This document shows, piece by piece, positions 40,169 through 48,319 of a stretch of DNA of 64,000 bases (positions within the stretch are counted from its first letter, which is position 1; each line of letters starts with the position of its first letter). The position numbers were made by a program, and so were the translations under genes. The stretch covers positions 5,208,001 to 5,272,000 of the forward strand of contig NZ_PHUJ01000003.1 in assembly GCF_002813375.1 (NCBI RefSeq). The letters run 5' to 3'. Below the pieces are notes generated by a model. The model was not told where the DNA came from and made no database searches. It saw nothing but the letters and a program-made list of their open reading frames with translations. This DNA comes from Pseudonocardia alni (GTDB lineage Bacteria > Actinomycetota > Actinomycetes > Mycobacteriales > Pseudonocardiaceae).

Positions 40169-40849
40169 ATGACGACCGGGGACGACGACGGCTGGTCGGC
40201 CCTGCACGGCGGCATCCGGCCCTCCCCGGTGGTACGCGGCTGGCTCCGGATGGTGCGGGTCCTCTCCGCGGGCCCGGTCGCCCGGGTCCCACCGGACGTG
40301 CTGTCGCTGTCCGGCGTGGTCGTGCTGGCCGGGGCATGGGCGGTCGCGCCGGCCGGGGCGCCGTGGACGGCGGTGACAGCCCTGCTCGTGGTCGCGGCGG
40401 GGGTGCTCGACGGCCTCGACGGTGCCGTCGCGCTGCGCACCGGGCGGGCCCGGCCGCTGGGTGCGGTGGTCGACGCCGTCGCCGACCGCCTCGGGGACCT
40501 GCTGCTCGGGGCGGTGCTGGTCGCGCTCGGCGCCGCGCCCGGCTGGGTCCTCGCGGCGCTCGCGCTGGTCTTCGTGCACGAGTTCCTGCGGGCCCGCGCG
40601 CAGTCGGTCGGCATGCCGGGGGTGGGCGCGGTGACCGTCGCCGAGCGGCCGACCCGGCTGGTCGTGGTCGCCCTGCCCGCACTCGGTGCGGCGGTGCTCC
40701 CGGCCGGCCCGCCACTGGTCGGGGTGTCGTGGGGGACCGTCTTCGCCCTCACCTGGACGGTCCTGGGTGCGGTCGGGCTGGTGCAGCTCGCGGTGGGCGT
40801 GGTCCGGACGACCCCGCCGCGGTTCCCGGAGTCCCCGCCGGGCCGATGA
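40169..40849 (+). CDS. CDP-alcohol phosphatidyltransferase family protein
   Basis: A 226-residue membrane enzyme with about six helices. The family motif D-x2-D-G-x2-A-R-x8-G-x3-D-x3-D is seen as Asp81, Asp84, Gly85, Ala88, Gly98, Asp102 and Asp106; the Arg after Ala88 is shifted by one (Leu89-Arg90). All metal-binding Asp residues are kept, so transfer of a CDP-activated lipid to an alcohol is expected. The acceptor (glycerol-P, inositol-P or other) is unknown. The ATG at 40169 fits the N-terminus. The last 101 bases overlap, antisense, the end of the CrtI-like gene. Confidence 0.85.
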   Translation: MTTGDDDGWSALHGGIRPSPVVRGWLRMVRVLSAGPVARVPPDVLSLSGVVVLAGAWAVAPAGAPWTAVTALLVVAAGVLDGLDGAVALRTGRARPLGAVVDAVADRLGDLLLGAVLVALGAAPGWVLAALALVFVHEFLRARAQSVGMPGVGAVTVAERPTRLVVVALPALGAAVLPAGPPLVGVSWGTVFALTWTVLGAVGLVQLAVGVVRTTPPRFPESPPGR

Positions 40850-42302
40850 GCCCGGCGACGATCTCGGCCGACATCAGCACCAGCGGGATGCCGCCGCCCG
40901 GGTGCGCGGACCCGCCCACCAGGTAGAGGCCCGGCACCGGGCCGCGGTTGGCGGGCCGGCGCAGCGCGGCCCGGGGGCCGTGCGAGGCGGTGCCGTAGAT
41001 CGCGCCGCCCGGCGAACCGGTGCGCCGCTCCAGCTCGGCCGGGGTCAGGACCTCGGCGAACCGCAGGCGGTCTCGCACGTCGGCGCCGCGGGCGGCGAGC
41101 ACGCCGAGCACCCGGTCCCGGTAGCGCTCCGCGAGCCCGGGGGCGTCCCAGTCGACACCGCGCCCCGGGGCGTGCAGGGGCGCGTTGACCAGCACGAACC
41201 AGCCCTCGGAGGCGTCGTCGGGGCGCAGCGCCGGGTCGTCGGGGGTGTGCACGTACACCGTCGGGTCGGGCACCGGGCGGGGCTCGCGACCGAAGATCGC
41301 GTCGAACTCGGCGTGCTGGTCGCGCGGGAACCAGACCCGGTGCGCCGGCCCGGGCTCCCGGCCGGACAGCCCGAGCAGCAGCACGAACCCGGCGGTCGAG
41401 CGGGGCGTGCGGTGCAGCCGCCTGCGGGCCCGGCGCGCGACGTCGCGGGGGAGCAGCCGCTCGTGCAGCACGTGCGCGTCGACCCCGGACACGACGACGT
41501 CGGCCCGCACTTCGCGGCCCCCGGCCCGGACCCCGGCGGCACGGCCGCGTTCCACGAGGACCTCGTCGACGGGGGTGCCCGGGTGGAGCGTGACGCCGAG
41601 GGCGACGCAGCGGTCCACGACGGCGTCGACGATGCGGCGCAGCCCGCCCGGCACCCACCACGCGCCGAACTCCTGCTCGACGAAGGCGGTCACCGCCAGC
41701 ACCGCGGGGGTGCGGCGCGGGTCGGAACCGGAGTAGGTGGCGTAGCGGTTCAGCCAGGTCCGCAGCCGCGGGTCGGGCAGCAGCCGCGCGCCCAGCCCGT
41801 CGAGGGTCCGCCACGGCGCGACCGCGCGCAGGTCGGCCGGGCGGGCGCTCATCCGGGCGAGCGCGGCCGTGGTGAGCGGGCGGCGCAGGACCGGCTCCCC
41901 GACGAGGTCCCACAGCCGTCGCGAGTGCTCGTGCAACGCCGTCCAGGACGCGCCGGCGCCGTCGCCCAGGGCGGCGTCGAGGGCGGCCGGGACCGCGGCC
42001 ACGGCGTGCGGGAGGTCCAGCCGGGTGCCGTCGGCGAAGACGTAGCCGCAGGCCGGGTCGACCGGCGTGACCGGCAGGTCCGCGGGACCGCCGGTCGCGG
42101 CGAACAGGTCGTCGAGCAGGTCCGGCATCGTGAGCAGCGACGGACCGGTGTCGAAGGTGAACCCGTCCCGGGTGACGACGCCGAGCTTCCCTCCCGGGGT
42201 GTCGGCCCGCTCGAACACGGTGACCGCGTGCCCGGCGGCGGCGAGCCGCGCCGCCGCCGCGAGCCCGCCCAGCCCGGCGCCGACCACCACGACCCGGCTC
42301 AC
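40749..42302 (-). CDS. Phytoene desaturase family protein (CrtI-like)
   Basis: A 517-residue FAD protein. GAGLGGLAAAARLAAAGHAVTVFE lies at the N-terminus, FDTGPSLLTMPDLL near 50, RYATYSGSDPRRTPAVLAV near 190, and the C-terminal signature YLVGGSAHPGGGIPLVLMSAE. These are typical of carotenoid desaturases and related oxidases or isomerases (CrtI, CrtN, CrtD). About 30 Pro/Gly/Ala-rich residues follow the family end and are read antisense through the phosphatidyltransferase gene. The GTG at 42302 overlaps the glycosyltransferase stop by four bases, so the pair is co-transcribed. Whether it desaturates phytoene or a later 3,4-position is unresolved. Confidence 0.85.
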   Translation of the reverse strand: MSRVVVVGAGLGGLAAAARLAAAGHAVTVFERADTPGGKLGVVTRDGFTFDTGPSLLTMPDLLDDLFAATGGPADLPVTPVDPACGYVFADGTRLDLPHAVAAVPAALDAALGDGAGASWTALHEHSRRLWDLVGEPVLRRPLTTAALARMSARPADLRAVAPWRTLDGLGARLLPDPRLRTWLNRYATYSGSDPRRTPAVLAVTAFVEQEFGAWWVPGGLRRIVDAVVDRCVALGVTLHPGTPVDEVLVERGRAAGVRAGGREVRADVVVSGVDAHVLHERLLPRDVARRARRRLHRTPRSTAGFVLLLGLSGREPGPAHRVWFPRDQHAEFDAIFGREPRPVPDPTVYVHTPDDPALRPDDASEGWFVLVNAPLHAPGRGVDWDAPGLAERYRDRVLGVLAARGADVRDRLRFAEVLTPAELERRTGSPGGAIYGTASHGPRAALRRPANRGPVPGLYLVGGSAHPGGGIPLVLMSAEIVAGLIGPAGTPGTAAGSSGPRPPRAAPARPHPGPSR

Positions 42303-43438
42303 AGCGCACGCCCCTTCCAGCTCAGCGTGCCGCGTAGCCTGCCCGCCCACGACGACGCGAGTAGCCCGAGCAGGGCCAGCACCGACACCGGGTGGGCGAG
42401 CGCGTCGACCGCGCCGCCGCCGCCCGACGGCCCGGTGACCCACCGCGCGGCGGGCACCCGCCCGGCGACGGCGGCGGCGTACCCGAGCAGCCCGGCCCGC
42501 GACCCGGTCAGCGCGGCGAGCGCGGGCAGCACGTAGACCAGCACCAGCCCGGCGCCGACCGCGACCGCCCCGGCGGGCGAGCCGAACGCCGCCCACAGCG
42601 ACTTGCGGTAGCCCGCCCGCAGCTCCGCGCCGGACGCGTACATCCGGCAGGACGCGACCTGCGACCCGTCGGCGATGCCGGTCCGGCCCCCGGCGGCGCG
42701 GACCGCCCGGGCCAGCCCGATGTCGTCGAGCACGGCGCCCGACACCGCGGCCCAGCCGCCCGCCCGGGCCAGTGCGGCCGTCTCGACCAGCAGGAACTGT
42801 CCGTTCGCGACGGCCATCGACGCCCGTCCGGACCGCTCGGCGACCGACAGCGGCAGCGTCGTCAGCCACGACCAGGCCAGCAGCGGTTGCACCAGCCGGC
42901 CGAGCGGGCCGGAGGCGACCTGCCGCGGCCACGGGCACAGCAGGTCCAGCGGCCGGTCCCGGTCGCGCAGCAGCGCCACCGCGGCCGCGACGGCGTCCGG
43001 GACGAGGACGACGTCGGCGTCGACGAAGACCAGGATCTCGCCGCGGGCCGCGGCGGCCAGCGCGGCGCAGGCGTGCGGCTTGCCGACCACGCCGGGCGGG
43101 GGCGGGGTACCGGTGAGCACGCGCAGCCGGGGGTCGCCGGCGGCCGCGGTGCGCACGACGTCGGCGGTCCCGTCGGTGGAGCCGTCGTCGAGGACGAGGA
43201 TCTCGACGTCGGCCAGCCCGCGCTGCCCGGTCAGCGCCCGCACCGTCGGTGCGATCCGGTGTGCCTCGTCGCGGGCCGGGACCAGCACCGACACCGGCAC
43301 GGTCACCGTGGGCGGCGCGGCGGGCGGGCGACGCAGCCCGGCCCGGTTCACCCAGGCCTGCACCGTCCCGGCCGCGGCGAGGACGGACCCGGCGGCCACG
43401 AGCGGACGGACGGCGCGCAGCGGCCGGCGGAGGAGCAC
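42299..43438 (-). CDS. Family 2 glycosyltransferase
   Basis: A 379-residue membrane glycosyltransferase (HpnB/CruC-like). Nucleotide-sugar motifs are LVLDDGSTDGTADVV (84-94), GKPHACAALAAAARGEILVFVDADV (VDAD at 139-142), an acceptor-loop segment VSGAVLDDIGLARAV and a conserved RMY motif. Two or three C-terminal hydrophobic helices anchor it. It lies between CrtI-like and CruF-like genes, which suggests glycosylation of a hydroxylated carotenoid, as CruC does in cyanobacteria; a hopanoid role is the alternative. The GTG at 43438 is the likely start, 126 bases from the divergent CruF-like gene. Confidence 0.82.
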   Translation of the reverse strand: MLLRRPLRAVRPLVAAGSVLAAAGTVQAWVNRAGLRRPPAAPPTVTVPVSVLVPARDEAHRIAPTVRALTGQRGLADVEILVLDDGSTDGTADVVRTAAAGDPRLRVLTGTPPPPGVVGKPHACAALAAAARGEILVFVDADVVLVPDAVAAAVALLRDRDRPLDLLCPWPRQVASGPLGRLVQPLLAWSWLTTLPLSVAERSGRASMAVANGQFLLVETAALARAGGWAAVSGAVLDDIGLARAVRAAGGRTGIADGSQVASCRMYASGAELRAGYRKSLWAAFGSPAGAVAVGAGLVLVYVLPALAALTGSRAGLLGYAAAVAGRVPAARWVTGPSGGGGAVDALAHPVSVLALLGLLASSWAGRLRGTLSWKGRAL

Positions 43439-43564
43439 GCAGGCGACCCTACGGAGGGGGCGGCCCGGCCGCGCGACGTCGCCGCGGCCGCGGACGACGC
43501 GCGGGCGTGCCCGGGTGGTGGCACCGTGGGACCACCCCCGACCGGACCGTGTGGAGGTTCCCGC

Positions 43565-44494
43565 GTGGCGTTGGCCGCTTCCCCCCGGGCACTGCGCACG
43601 GCCCTGCCCGCCTGGGTGCTGGTCGCCGGAGCGGTGACCGTACAGATCCTCTACCCGCTCACCCCCGCCCCGCTGCGGACGTCGGTGACGGTGCTGAGCG
43701 TGGCGGTGTTCTTCCTGGCCGCGGTCGCCGACGTCGTCCGGGTGCACGGCACCCGGGGCGGGCTGGTGCTGCTCGGCGTCGCCGGCGGTGGGGGACTGGT
43801 CGCCGAGTCCGTCGGGCTCGCCACGGGGTGGCCGTTCGGTGACTACGCCTACACCGGCACCCTCGGCGCCGAGGTGGCAGGCGTCCCGCTCGTCGTGCCC
43901 ATGGCGTGGACGATGATGGCCTGGCCCGCGCTCGTCGTGGGCCGGGCGCTGGCCCGGCGCGGACCGGGGGTCGTCGCCGTCGGGGCGTTCGCCCTGGCCG
44001 CCTGGGACGTGTTCCTCGACCCGCAGATGGTCGACGCGGGCCACTGGGTCTGGGCGCGCCCCGACCCGGGTCTCCCGCTGGTGCCCGGCATCCCGCTGAC
44101 CAACTACGCCGGCTGGCTGGTCGTCTCGCTGCTGATCGTCGGGACGCTGCACCGTGCGCTGCCCGGCGGCCCACGACGCTCGGGGCCCGCGGCCGCGCTG
44201 TACCTGTGGGTCTACGCCTCCTCGGTGCTCGCCCACCTGGTGTTCTTCGGCCTGCCCGGCTCGGCCCTGGTCGGCGGGGTGCTGATGGGGCTGGTCGCGG
44301 TCCCGTACGCGCTCGTCCTGCGCCGCGACCGCGCGGCCCACCGCCCCGGGGCCCGTCACCGCGGTGCCCACGACTCCGCTGCCCACGACTCCGCTGCCCA
44401 CGACTCCGCTGCCCACGACTCCGCTGCCCACGAATCCGCTGCCCGCCACCCCGGCGGACACGGTCCGCACGTCCGTCCCGGAGGGACCCTGTGA
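43565..44494 (+). CDS. CruF-like carotenoid biosynthesis membrane protein (DUF422)
   Basis: A 309-residue, seven- or eight-helix membrane protein. Characteristic segments are SVGLATGWPFGDYAYTGTLGAEVAGVPLVVPMAW, AAWDVFLDPQMVDAGHW and GIPLTNYAGWLVVS. CruF proteins hydrate the 1',2' double bond of linear carotenoids; related actinobacterial members are less defined. The C-terminus carries five AHDSA/AHESA pentapeptides from a 15-base tandem repeat and is probably a disordered cytosolic tail. The GTG at 43565 follows TGTGGAGGTTCCC. Its stop overlaps the CrtU-like start as GTGA. Confidence 0.82.
   Translation: MALAASPRALRTALPAWVLVAGAVTVQILYPLTPAPLRTSVTVLSVAVFFLAAVADVVRVHGTRGGLVLLGVAGGGGLVAESVGLATGWPFGDYAYTGTLGAEVAGVPLVVPMAWTMMAWPALVVGRALARRGPGVVAVGAFALAAWDVFLDPQMVDAGHWVWARPDPGLPLVPGIPLTNYAGWLVVSLLIVGTLHRALPGGPRRSGPAAALYLWVYASSVLAHLVFFGLPGSALVGGVLMGLVAVPYALVLRRDRAAHRPGARHRGAHDSAAHDSAAHDSAAHDSAAHESAARHPGGHGPHVRPGGTL
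44366..44440 (+). repeat. 15-base tandem repeat, five copies, in the CruF-like gene
   Basis: Units GCCCACGACTCCGCT x4 plus one with a single change (GAA for GAC). They encode AHDSA repeats and are long enough to vary in copy number by slippage without breaking the frame. Confidence 0.9.
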
Positions 44495-46056
44495 CCGACC
44501 CGCTGCGGCGCCGCGCCGCACCGCTGCGCATGCGCCGACGACGGCTGGTGACACCCGACCCGCTGCTGCCGCGTGAGGTGCCCGCCGGGTCGGAGGCGGT
44601 CGTCGTCGGGGGCGGGATCGCCGGGGTGTCCGCGGCGGTGGTGCTGGCCGAACGCGGGGTGCGGGTCACCCTGCTCGAGGCGGCCGACCACCTCGGCGGA
44701 CGGCTCGGGGCCTGGCCGCACACCCTGTCCGACGGCACCGTCGCGCAGGTCGAGCACGGCTTCCACGCCTTCTTCCGGCAGTACTACACCTGGCGGTCGA
44801 TCCTGCGCCGCGCCGACCCGCAGCTGTCGTTCCTGTGGCCGGTCGGGCACTACCCGGTGATCTCCGCGCGGTGGCCCGACGAGGACCTGTCGGGGCTGCC
44901 CGCCGCCCCGCCGTTCAACCTGCTCGCGCTGGCGCTGCGCAGCCGGAGCCTGTCGCGCCGCGAGCTCACCTCCGCCGACCCCGACGCCGGACGCGCCCTG
45001 CTGGCCTACGACCGGGCCACCACCACCGCCGAGCTCGACGGCGTCGACGCCGCGTCGTTCCTCGACCGGCTCGGGATGACCGAGCGCACCCGCAGCATGC
45101 TGTTCGAGGCGTTCGCCCGGTCGTTCTTCTGCAACCAGGGCGACCTGTCCGCCGCCGAGCTCGTCGCGATGTTCCACTACTACTTCCTCGGCAACCCCGA
45201 GGGCATCGCCTTCGACGCCCCGTGCACCGACCACGCCACCGCCGTCTGGCAGCCGCTGTGGCGATACCTCACCTCCCTCGGGGCGCAGGTCCGCACCGGG
45301 GCGCGGGTCACCGCGGTGCACCCCGACGGCGCCGGCTGGCGGATCGAGGGCCCCGCGGCGACCACCACCCGGCACCTCGTGCTCGCCCTCGACCCGGGCG
45401 CGCTGCGCGCGGTCGTCACCGGCTCGCCCGCGCTGGCGGCGGCGGCGCCGCGGCTGCACGCGCAGTGCGCGGCGCTGCGCGTCGCGCCCCCGTTCGCGGT
45501 CAGCAGACTGTGGCTGGACCGCGACGTCGCCCCGGGACGGGCGGTGTTCAGCGCCGTCAGCGGCCAGCCGACCCTGGACTCGGTCACCGTCTACTCCCGG
45601 CTGGAGGAGCCCTCGGCCCGCTGGGCCGCCGCGACCGGCGGCTCGGTGCTGGAGCTGCACTCCTACTCCTGCGCCGAGCCCGACGCGACGTCCGCCGCGG
45701 CCGCGCTGCGCGCCGAGCTGGCCGTGCTGTGGCCCGAGACCGCGGACGCGACCGTCCTCGACCGGTACGACCGGCTGGAGGCCACCGCGCCCGCGTTCCC
45801 GCCCGGGACGGCGGGCACCCGGCCGGGGGTGCGGACCGACGCGCGCGGCCTGCGGGTGGCCGGTGACTTCGTGGAGACGCCCTACCTCGCCGGGCTGATG
45901 GAGCGCTCGTCGATGTCGGGGGTGCTCGCCGCGAACGACGTGCTCGCCGAGCTGGGGGCGGCCGCCGAACCGGTCGACGGGATCCCGCAGCGCGGCCTCC
46001 TCGCCGGTGTCCCGGCGCTGCGCGGGGCCCGCGGACGCCACGCCGCGGCCCGCTGA
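44491..46056 (+). CDS. CrtU-like carotenoid oxidoreductase (beta-carotene desaturase/methylase family)
   Basis: A 521-residue FAD enzyme. GGGIAGVSAAVVLAERGVRVTLLE sits near 35-58, then VEHGFHAFFRQYYTWRSILRRAD, FARSFFCNQGDLSAAELVAMFHYYFLGNPEG and a C-terminal LRVAGDFVETPYLAGLMERSSMSG. These closely resemble streptomycete CrtU, which makes the aromatic end groups of isorenieratene. The gene overlaps the CruF-like gene by four bases and is nine bases from the next. No lycopene cyclase (CrtY) is in the window, although known CrtU enzymes act on beta or gamma rings. The product could be an aromatic carotenoid or a different end-group modification. Confidence 0.8.
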   Translation: MTDPLRRRAAPLRMRRRRLVTPDPLLPREVPAGSEAVVVGGGIAGVSAAVVLAERGVRVTLLEAADHLGGRLGAWPHTLSDGTVAQVEHGFHAFFRQYYTWRSILRRADPQLSFLWPVGHYPVISARWPDEDLSGLPAAPPFNLLALALRSRSLSRRELTSADPDAGRALLAYDRATTTAELDGVDAASFLDRLGMTERTRSMLFEAFARSFFCNQGDLSAAELVAMFHYYFLGNPEGIAFDAPCTDHATAVWQPLWRYLTSLGAQVRTGARVTAVHPDGAGWRIEGPAATTTRHLVLALDPGALRAVVTGSPALAAAAPRLHAQCAALRVAPPFAVSRLWLDRDVAPGRAVFSAVSGQPTLDSVTVYSRLEEPSARWAAATGGSVLELHSYSCAEPDATSAAAALRAELAVLWPETADATVLDRYDRLEATAPAFPPGTAGTRPGVRTDARGLRVAGDFVETPYLAGLMERSSMSGVLAANDVLAELGAAAEPVDGIPQRGLLAGVPALRGARGRHAAAR

Positions 46057-46064
46057 CCGCGGCC

Positions 46065-46856
46065 GTGCGGGTCGCGTCGCTGAACCTCGCCTCCGGACGT
46101 GGGGCGGACGGGCGGTGCCTGACCGGCCCCGCGCTCGGGGCGGCCGTCGCCGGGGTGGGCGCCGACGTCGTCGCGGTGCAGGAGGTCGACACCGGCCAGT
46201 CCCGCTCGGCGGGCGACGACCAGCCGTCGCTGCTCGCGGCCGGGCTCGGTGCCGTGGACTGGCGCTCCGCCGCGACCATGCACGGCGAGCCGCGTCCGGA
46301 CCCGCTGCCGTCGTGGACCCCGCTCGACCCCCCGGTCCTGCGCGGCCCCGGCGACCCGGCGACCGGGCCGCGCTACGGCGTCGCGCTGTTCTCCCGGCTC
46401 CCGGTGCGCCGGTGGCACGTGCTGGGGTTCGAGGCCGGACGGGGCCGGCTGCCGGTGCCGGTGCCCGCCCCCGGCGGGGGGACCCGGCTCGCCTGGTTCC
46501 CCGACGAGCCGCGCGTCGCCGTCGCCGCGGAGCTGGGGACGCTCACGGTGGTGGCGACCCACCTGTCCTTCGCCCCGCCGACGGCCGTCCGCCAGCTCCG
46601 GGCGCTGCGGCGCTGGGCGGCGGGGCTGCCCGGGCCGGTGGTCGTCGCCGGGGACCTGAACCTGCCCGGCTCGCTCCCCGCGATGGTGACCGGCGGCCGG
46701 CGGCTCGTCGACGGGCGGACGTTCCCGGCGGCGACGCCGCGTGCCCAGCTCGACCACCTGATCGCGCTCGGCCGCCTGACCGGGCGGGACCCGGCCGTGC
46801 TGCCACTCGACGTCGGTGACCACCGCGCCGTCGCCGCGACGGTCGGGCCCGGCTGA
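46065..46856 (+). CDS. Endonuclease/exonuclease/phosphatase family protein
   Basis: A 263-residue EEP-fold hydrolase. Metal and catalytic motifs are VASLNLASGRG (Asn), VQEVDTGQSRS (Glu), VVATHLSF, VVAGDLNLPGS (Asp, Asn) and the terminal DVGDHRAVAA (Asp-His). The order and length are normal. It follows the CrtU-like gene by eight bases and is presumably co-transcribed. The substrate (nucleic acid or a phospho-lipid/inositol) is unknown. The GTG at 46065 is chosen as the only start before the first motif. Confidence 0.83.
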   Translation: MRVASLNLASGRGADGRCLTGPALGAAVAGVGADVVAVQEVDTGQSRSAGDDQPSLLAAGLGAVDWRSAATMHGEPRPDPLPSWTPLDPPVLRGPGDPATGPRYGVALFSRLPVRRWHVLGFEAGRGRLPVPVPAPGGGTRLAWFPDEPRVAVAAELGTLTVVATHLSFAPPTAVRQLRALRRWAAGLPGPVVVAGDLNLPGSLPAMVTGGRRLVDGRTFPAATPRAQLDHLIALGRLTGRDPAVLPLDVGDHRAVAATVGPG

Positions 46857-46860
46857 GCCC

Positions 46861-47550
46861 TCAGCCGTTCGCGGGCGGGTCGGCGCGCGAGCGGGTCGGC
46901 CGGCGCCGGGCCAGGACGACCCCGGTCAGCACGACGACCCCGAGCCCGGCCACCGAGACCAGGAACGGCAGCGACCCGGGGTCGGTGCCGAACGCGCCGA
47001 CCGCGACCAGCGCCGTCGTGCCCGGGGTGACCCCCAGGACGGTGCCGAGGAGGTAGTGCCGGAACCGGACCGCGGTCAGCCCCCACAGCAGGTTCAGCAC
47101 CGAGTACGGCAGGACCGGCGCGAGCCGGACCCCCACCACGGCCAGGACGCCGCGACGGCGCACCAGGTCGTCGACCACCGCCATCCGCTCCGCGCCCCGG
47201 CCCGAGCGGTCCACCAGCCGCAGCACCGTGTCCCGGCCCAGCCGCCGCGCCAGGGCGAACCCGACCGCCGCGCCGACGAACTTCCCGGCGAGCGTGGCGG
47301 GCAGCCCCTCGCCGAACCCGAACAGCACCCCGCCGAGCACGGCGAGCAGGCTGACCGGCACCGGGGTGAGCGACAGTCCGGCGTACAGTGCCGCCCACAG
47401 CAGCGGTCCCGCCCATCCGGTCCCGGCCAGGCCGTCGTGGAGCTGCTCCACCGAGGGCACCCCGACGGCGATCGCGACGACGACCGCGACGCCCACCAGC
47501 GCCACGAGCAGGACGGGACGCCAGAGGCGGGCGACGACGGGCCCGGTCAC
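46861..47550 (-). CDS. TVP38/TMEM64 (VTT/DedA-like) membrane protein
   Basis: About 229 residues with five or six helices. The family core is GFGEGLPATLAGKFVGAAVGFALARRLGRDTV and VGVRLAPVLPYSVLNLLWGLTAVRFRHYLLGTVLGVTPGT, characteristic of SNARE-associated/VTT proteins that act as lipid scramblases or transporters. The GTG at 47550 begins VTGPVVARLWRP, just before the first helix; the much longer open frame upstream is Arg/Pro-rich and not protein-like. It converges with the EEP gene, with only four bases between stops. Confidence 0.82.
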   Translation of the reverse strand: MTGPVVARLWRPVLLVALVGVAVVVAIAVGVPSVEQLHDGLAGTGWAGPLLWAALYAGLSLTPVPVSLLAVLGGVLFGFGEGLPATLAGKFVGAAVGFALARRLGRDTVLRLVDRSGRGAERMAVVDDLVRRRGVLAVVGVRLAPVLPYSVLNLLWGLTAVRFRHYLLGTVLGVTPGTTALVAVGAFGTDPGSLPFLVSVAGLGVVVLTGVVLARRRPTRSRADPPANG

Positions 47551-47863
47551 CGGGCTCCGGCGGGCGGTCGGGGCCCGGCAGCCCGGGGGATCTCCGGTGC
47601 GGTCGGCATCGTCGTGAGTATCCCCGCCGGGGCGCCGGCCCGCCGGGGGAGCGGACCGCACCCTGGACACCCGGTGCCGGCGACGGCTACGGTGACGGAC
47701 CGGGCCGTCGACCGTGACGACCCCGGTCCAGCTCGACACATCTTCGGGCGACGCCTCCTCGGAGCCGTCGCCGTTCGGCCGTCCGGTACAGCTCAGTGCC
47801 CCGACGGCACCACGGGCCGACCGTTCCCGCAACGGGACCGGCCACCTCCCTCCTGGCGGACCC
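47551..47863. other. 313-base intergenic region
   Basis: This lies between divergent VTT and STAS genes. The STAS frame is open back to a GTG at 47714, so an N-terminal extension cannot be fully ruled out. No clear promoter or repeat was identified. Confidence 0.35.
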
Positions 47864-48268
47864 ATGACCGCGCCCACGCCATCCCGTCGTCTCCTCCTCG
47901 TCCCCGAGCCCGAGCCCGCTCACGCCGGCCCGCAGGTCGAGGTCGGGTGCGGTCCCGCCGCGACCGTCGTCATCGGCGTGTCCGGCGACCTCGACCTCGC
48001 CACCGGACCCGCGGTCGAGGTGCGCGTGCTCGCCGCCGTCGACCTCGCGGCGGGTGGCCGGGTCGTACTCGACCTCAACGCCGTCCGTTTCCTCGGACTG
48101 CGCGGGGTCACGATCCTGCGCGCGGCCGCCGACCGCGCCCGTGCCCACGGGACCGCGGTCGTGGTGGTACTGGACCCGGCGGCGCCTGCGGCCCGGGCCC
48201 TGAGGCTGGTGCCCTCCCTCGGTCTCACCGTGGTCGCGGTCGACACCCCGGTGGCCGACGCGTCCTGA
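47864..48268 (+). CDS. STAS-domain protein, non-canonical anti-anti-sigma factor
   Basis: A 134-residue single STAS domain: beta strand VVIGVSGDLDLATGPAVEVRVLAAVD, then VVLDLNAVRFLGLRGVTILRAAADRA. In SpoIIAA/RsbV proteins the turn reads DSxG, with the Ser phosphorylated by the anti-sigma kinase. Here it is GLRG (residues 78-81), so this switch Ser is absent. It may bind a partner constitutively or have another role. The ATG at 47864 gives the normal domain size; starts at 47714 would add a low-complexity leader. Confidence 0.75.
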   Translation: MTAPTPSRRLLLVPEPEPAHAGPQVEVGCGPAATVVIGVSGDLDLATGPAVEVRVLAAVDLAAGGRVVLDLNAVRFLGLRGVTILRAAADRARAHGTAVVVVLDPAAPAARALRLVPSLGLTVVAVDTPVADAS

Positions 48269-48319
48269 CGGGGCGGGTGCCGGCGTCGCCGCTCCACGCC
48301 CCCGGTGCCACCGGCGGAG

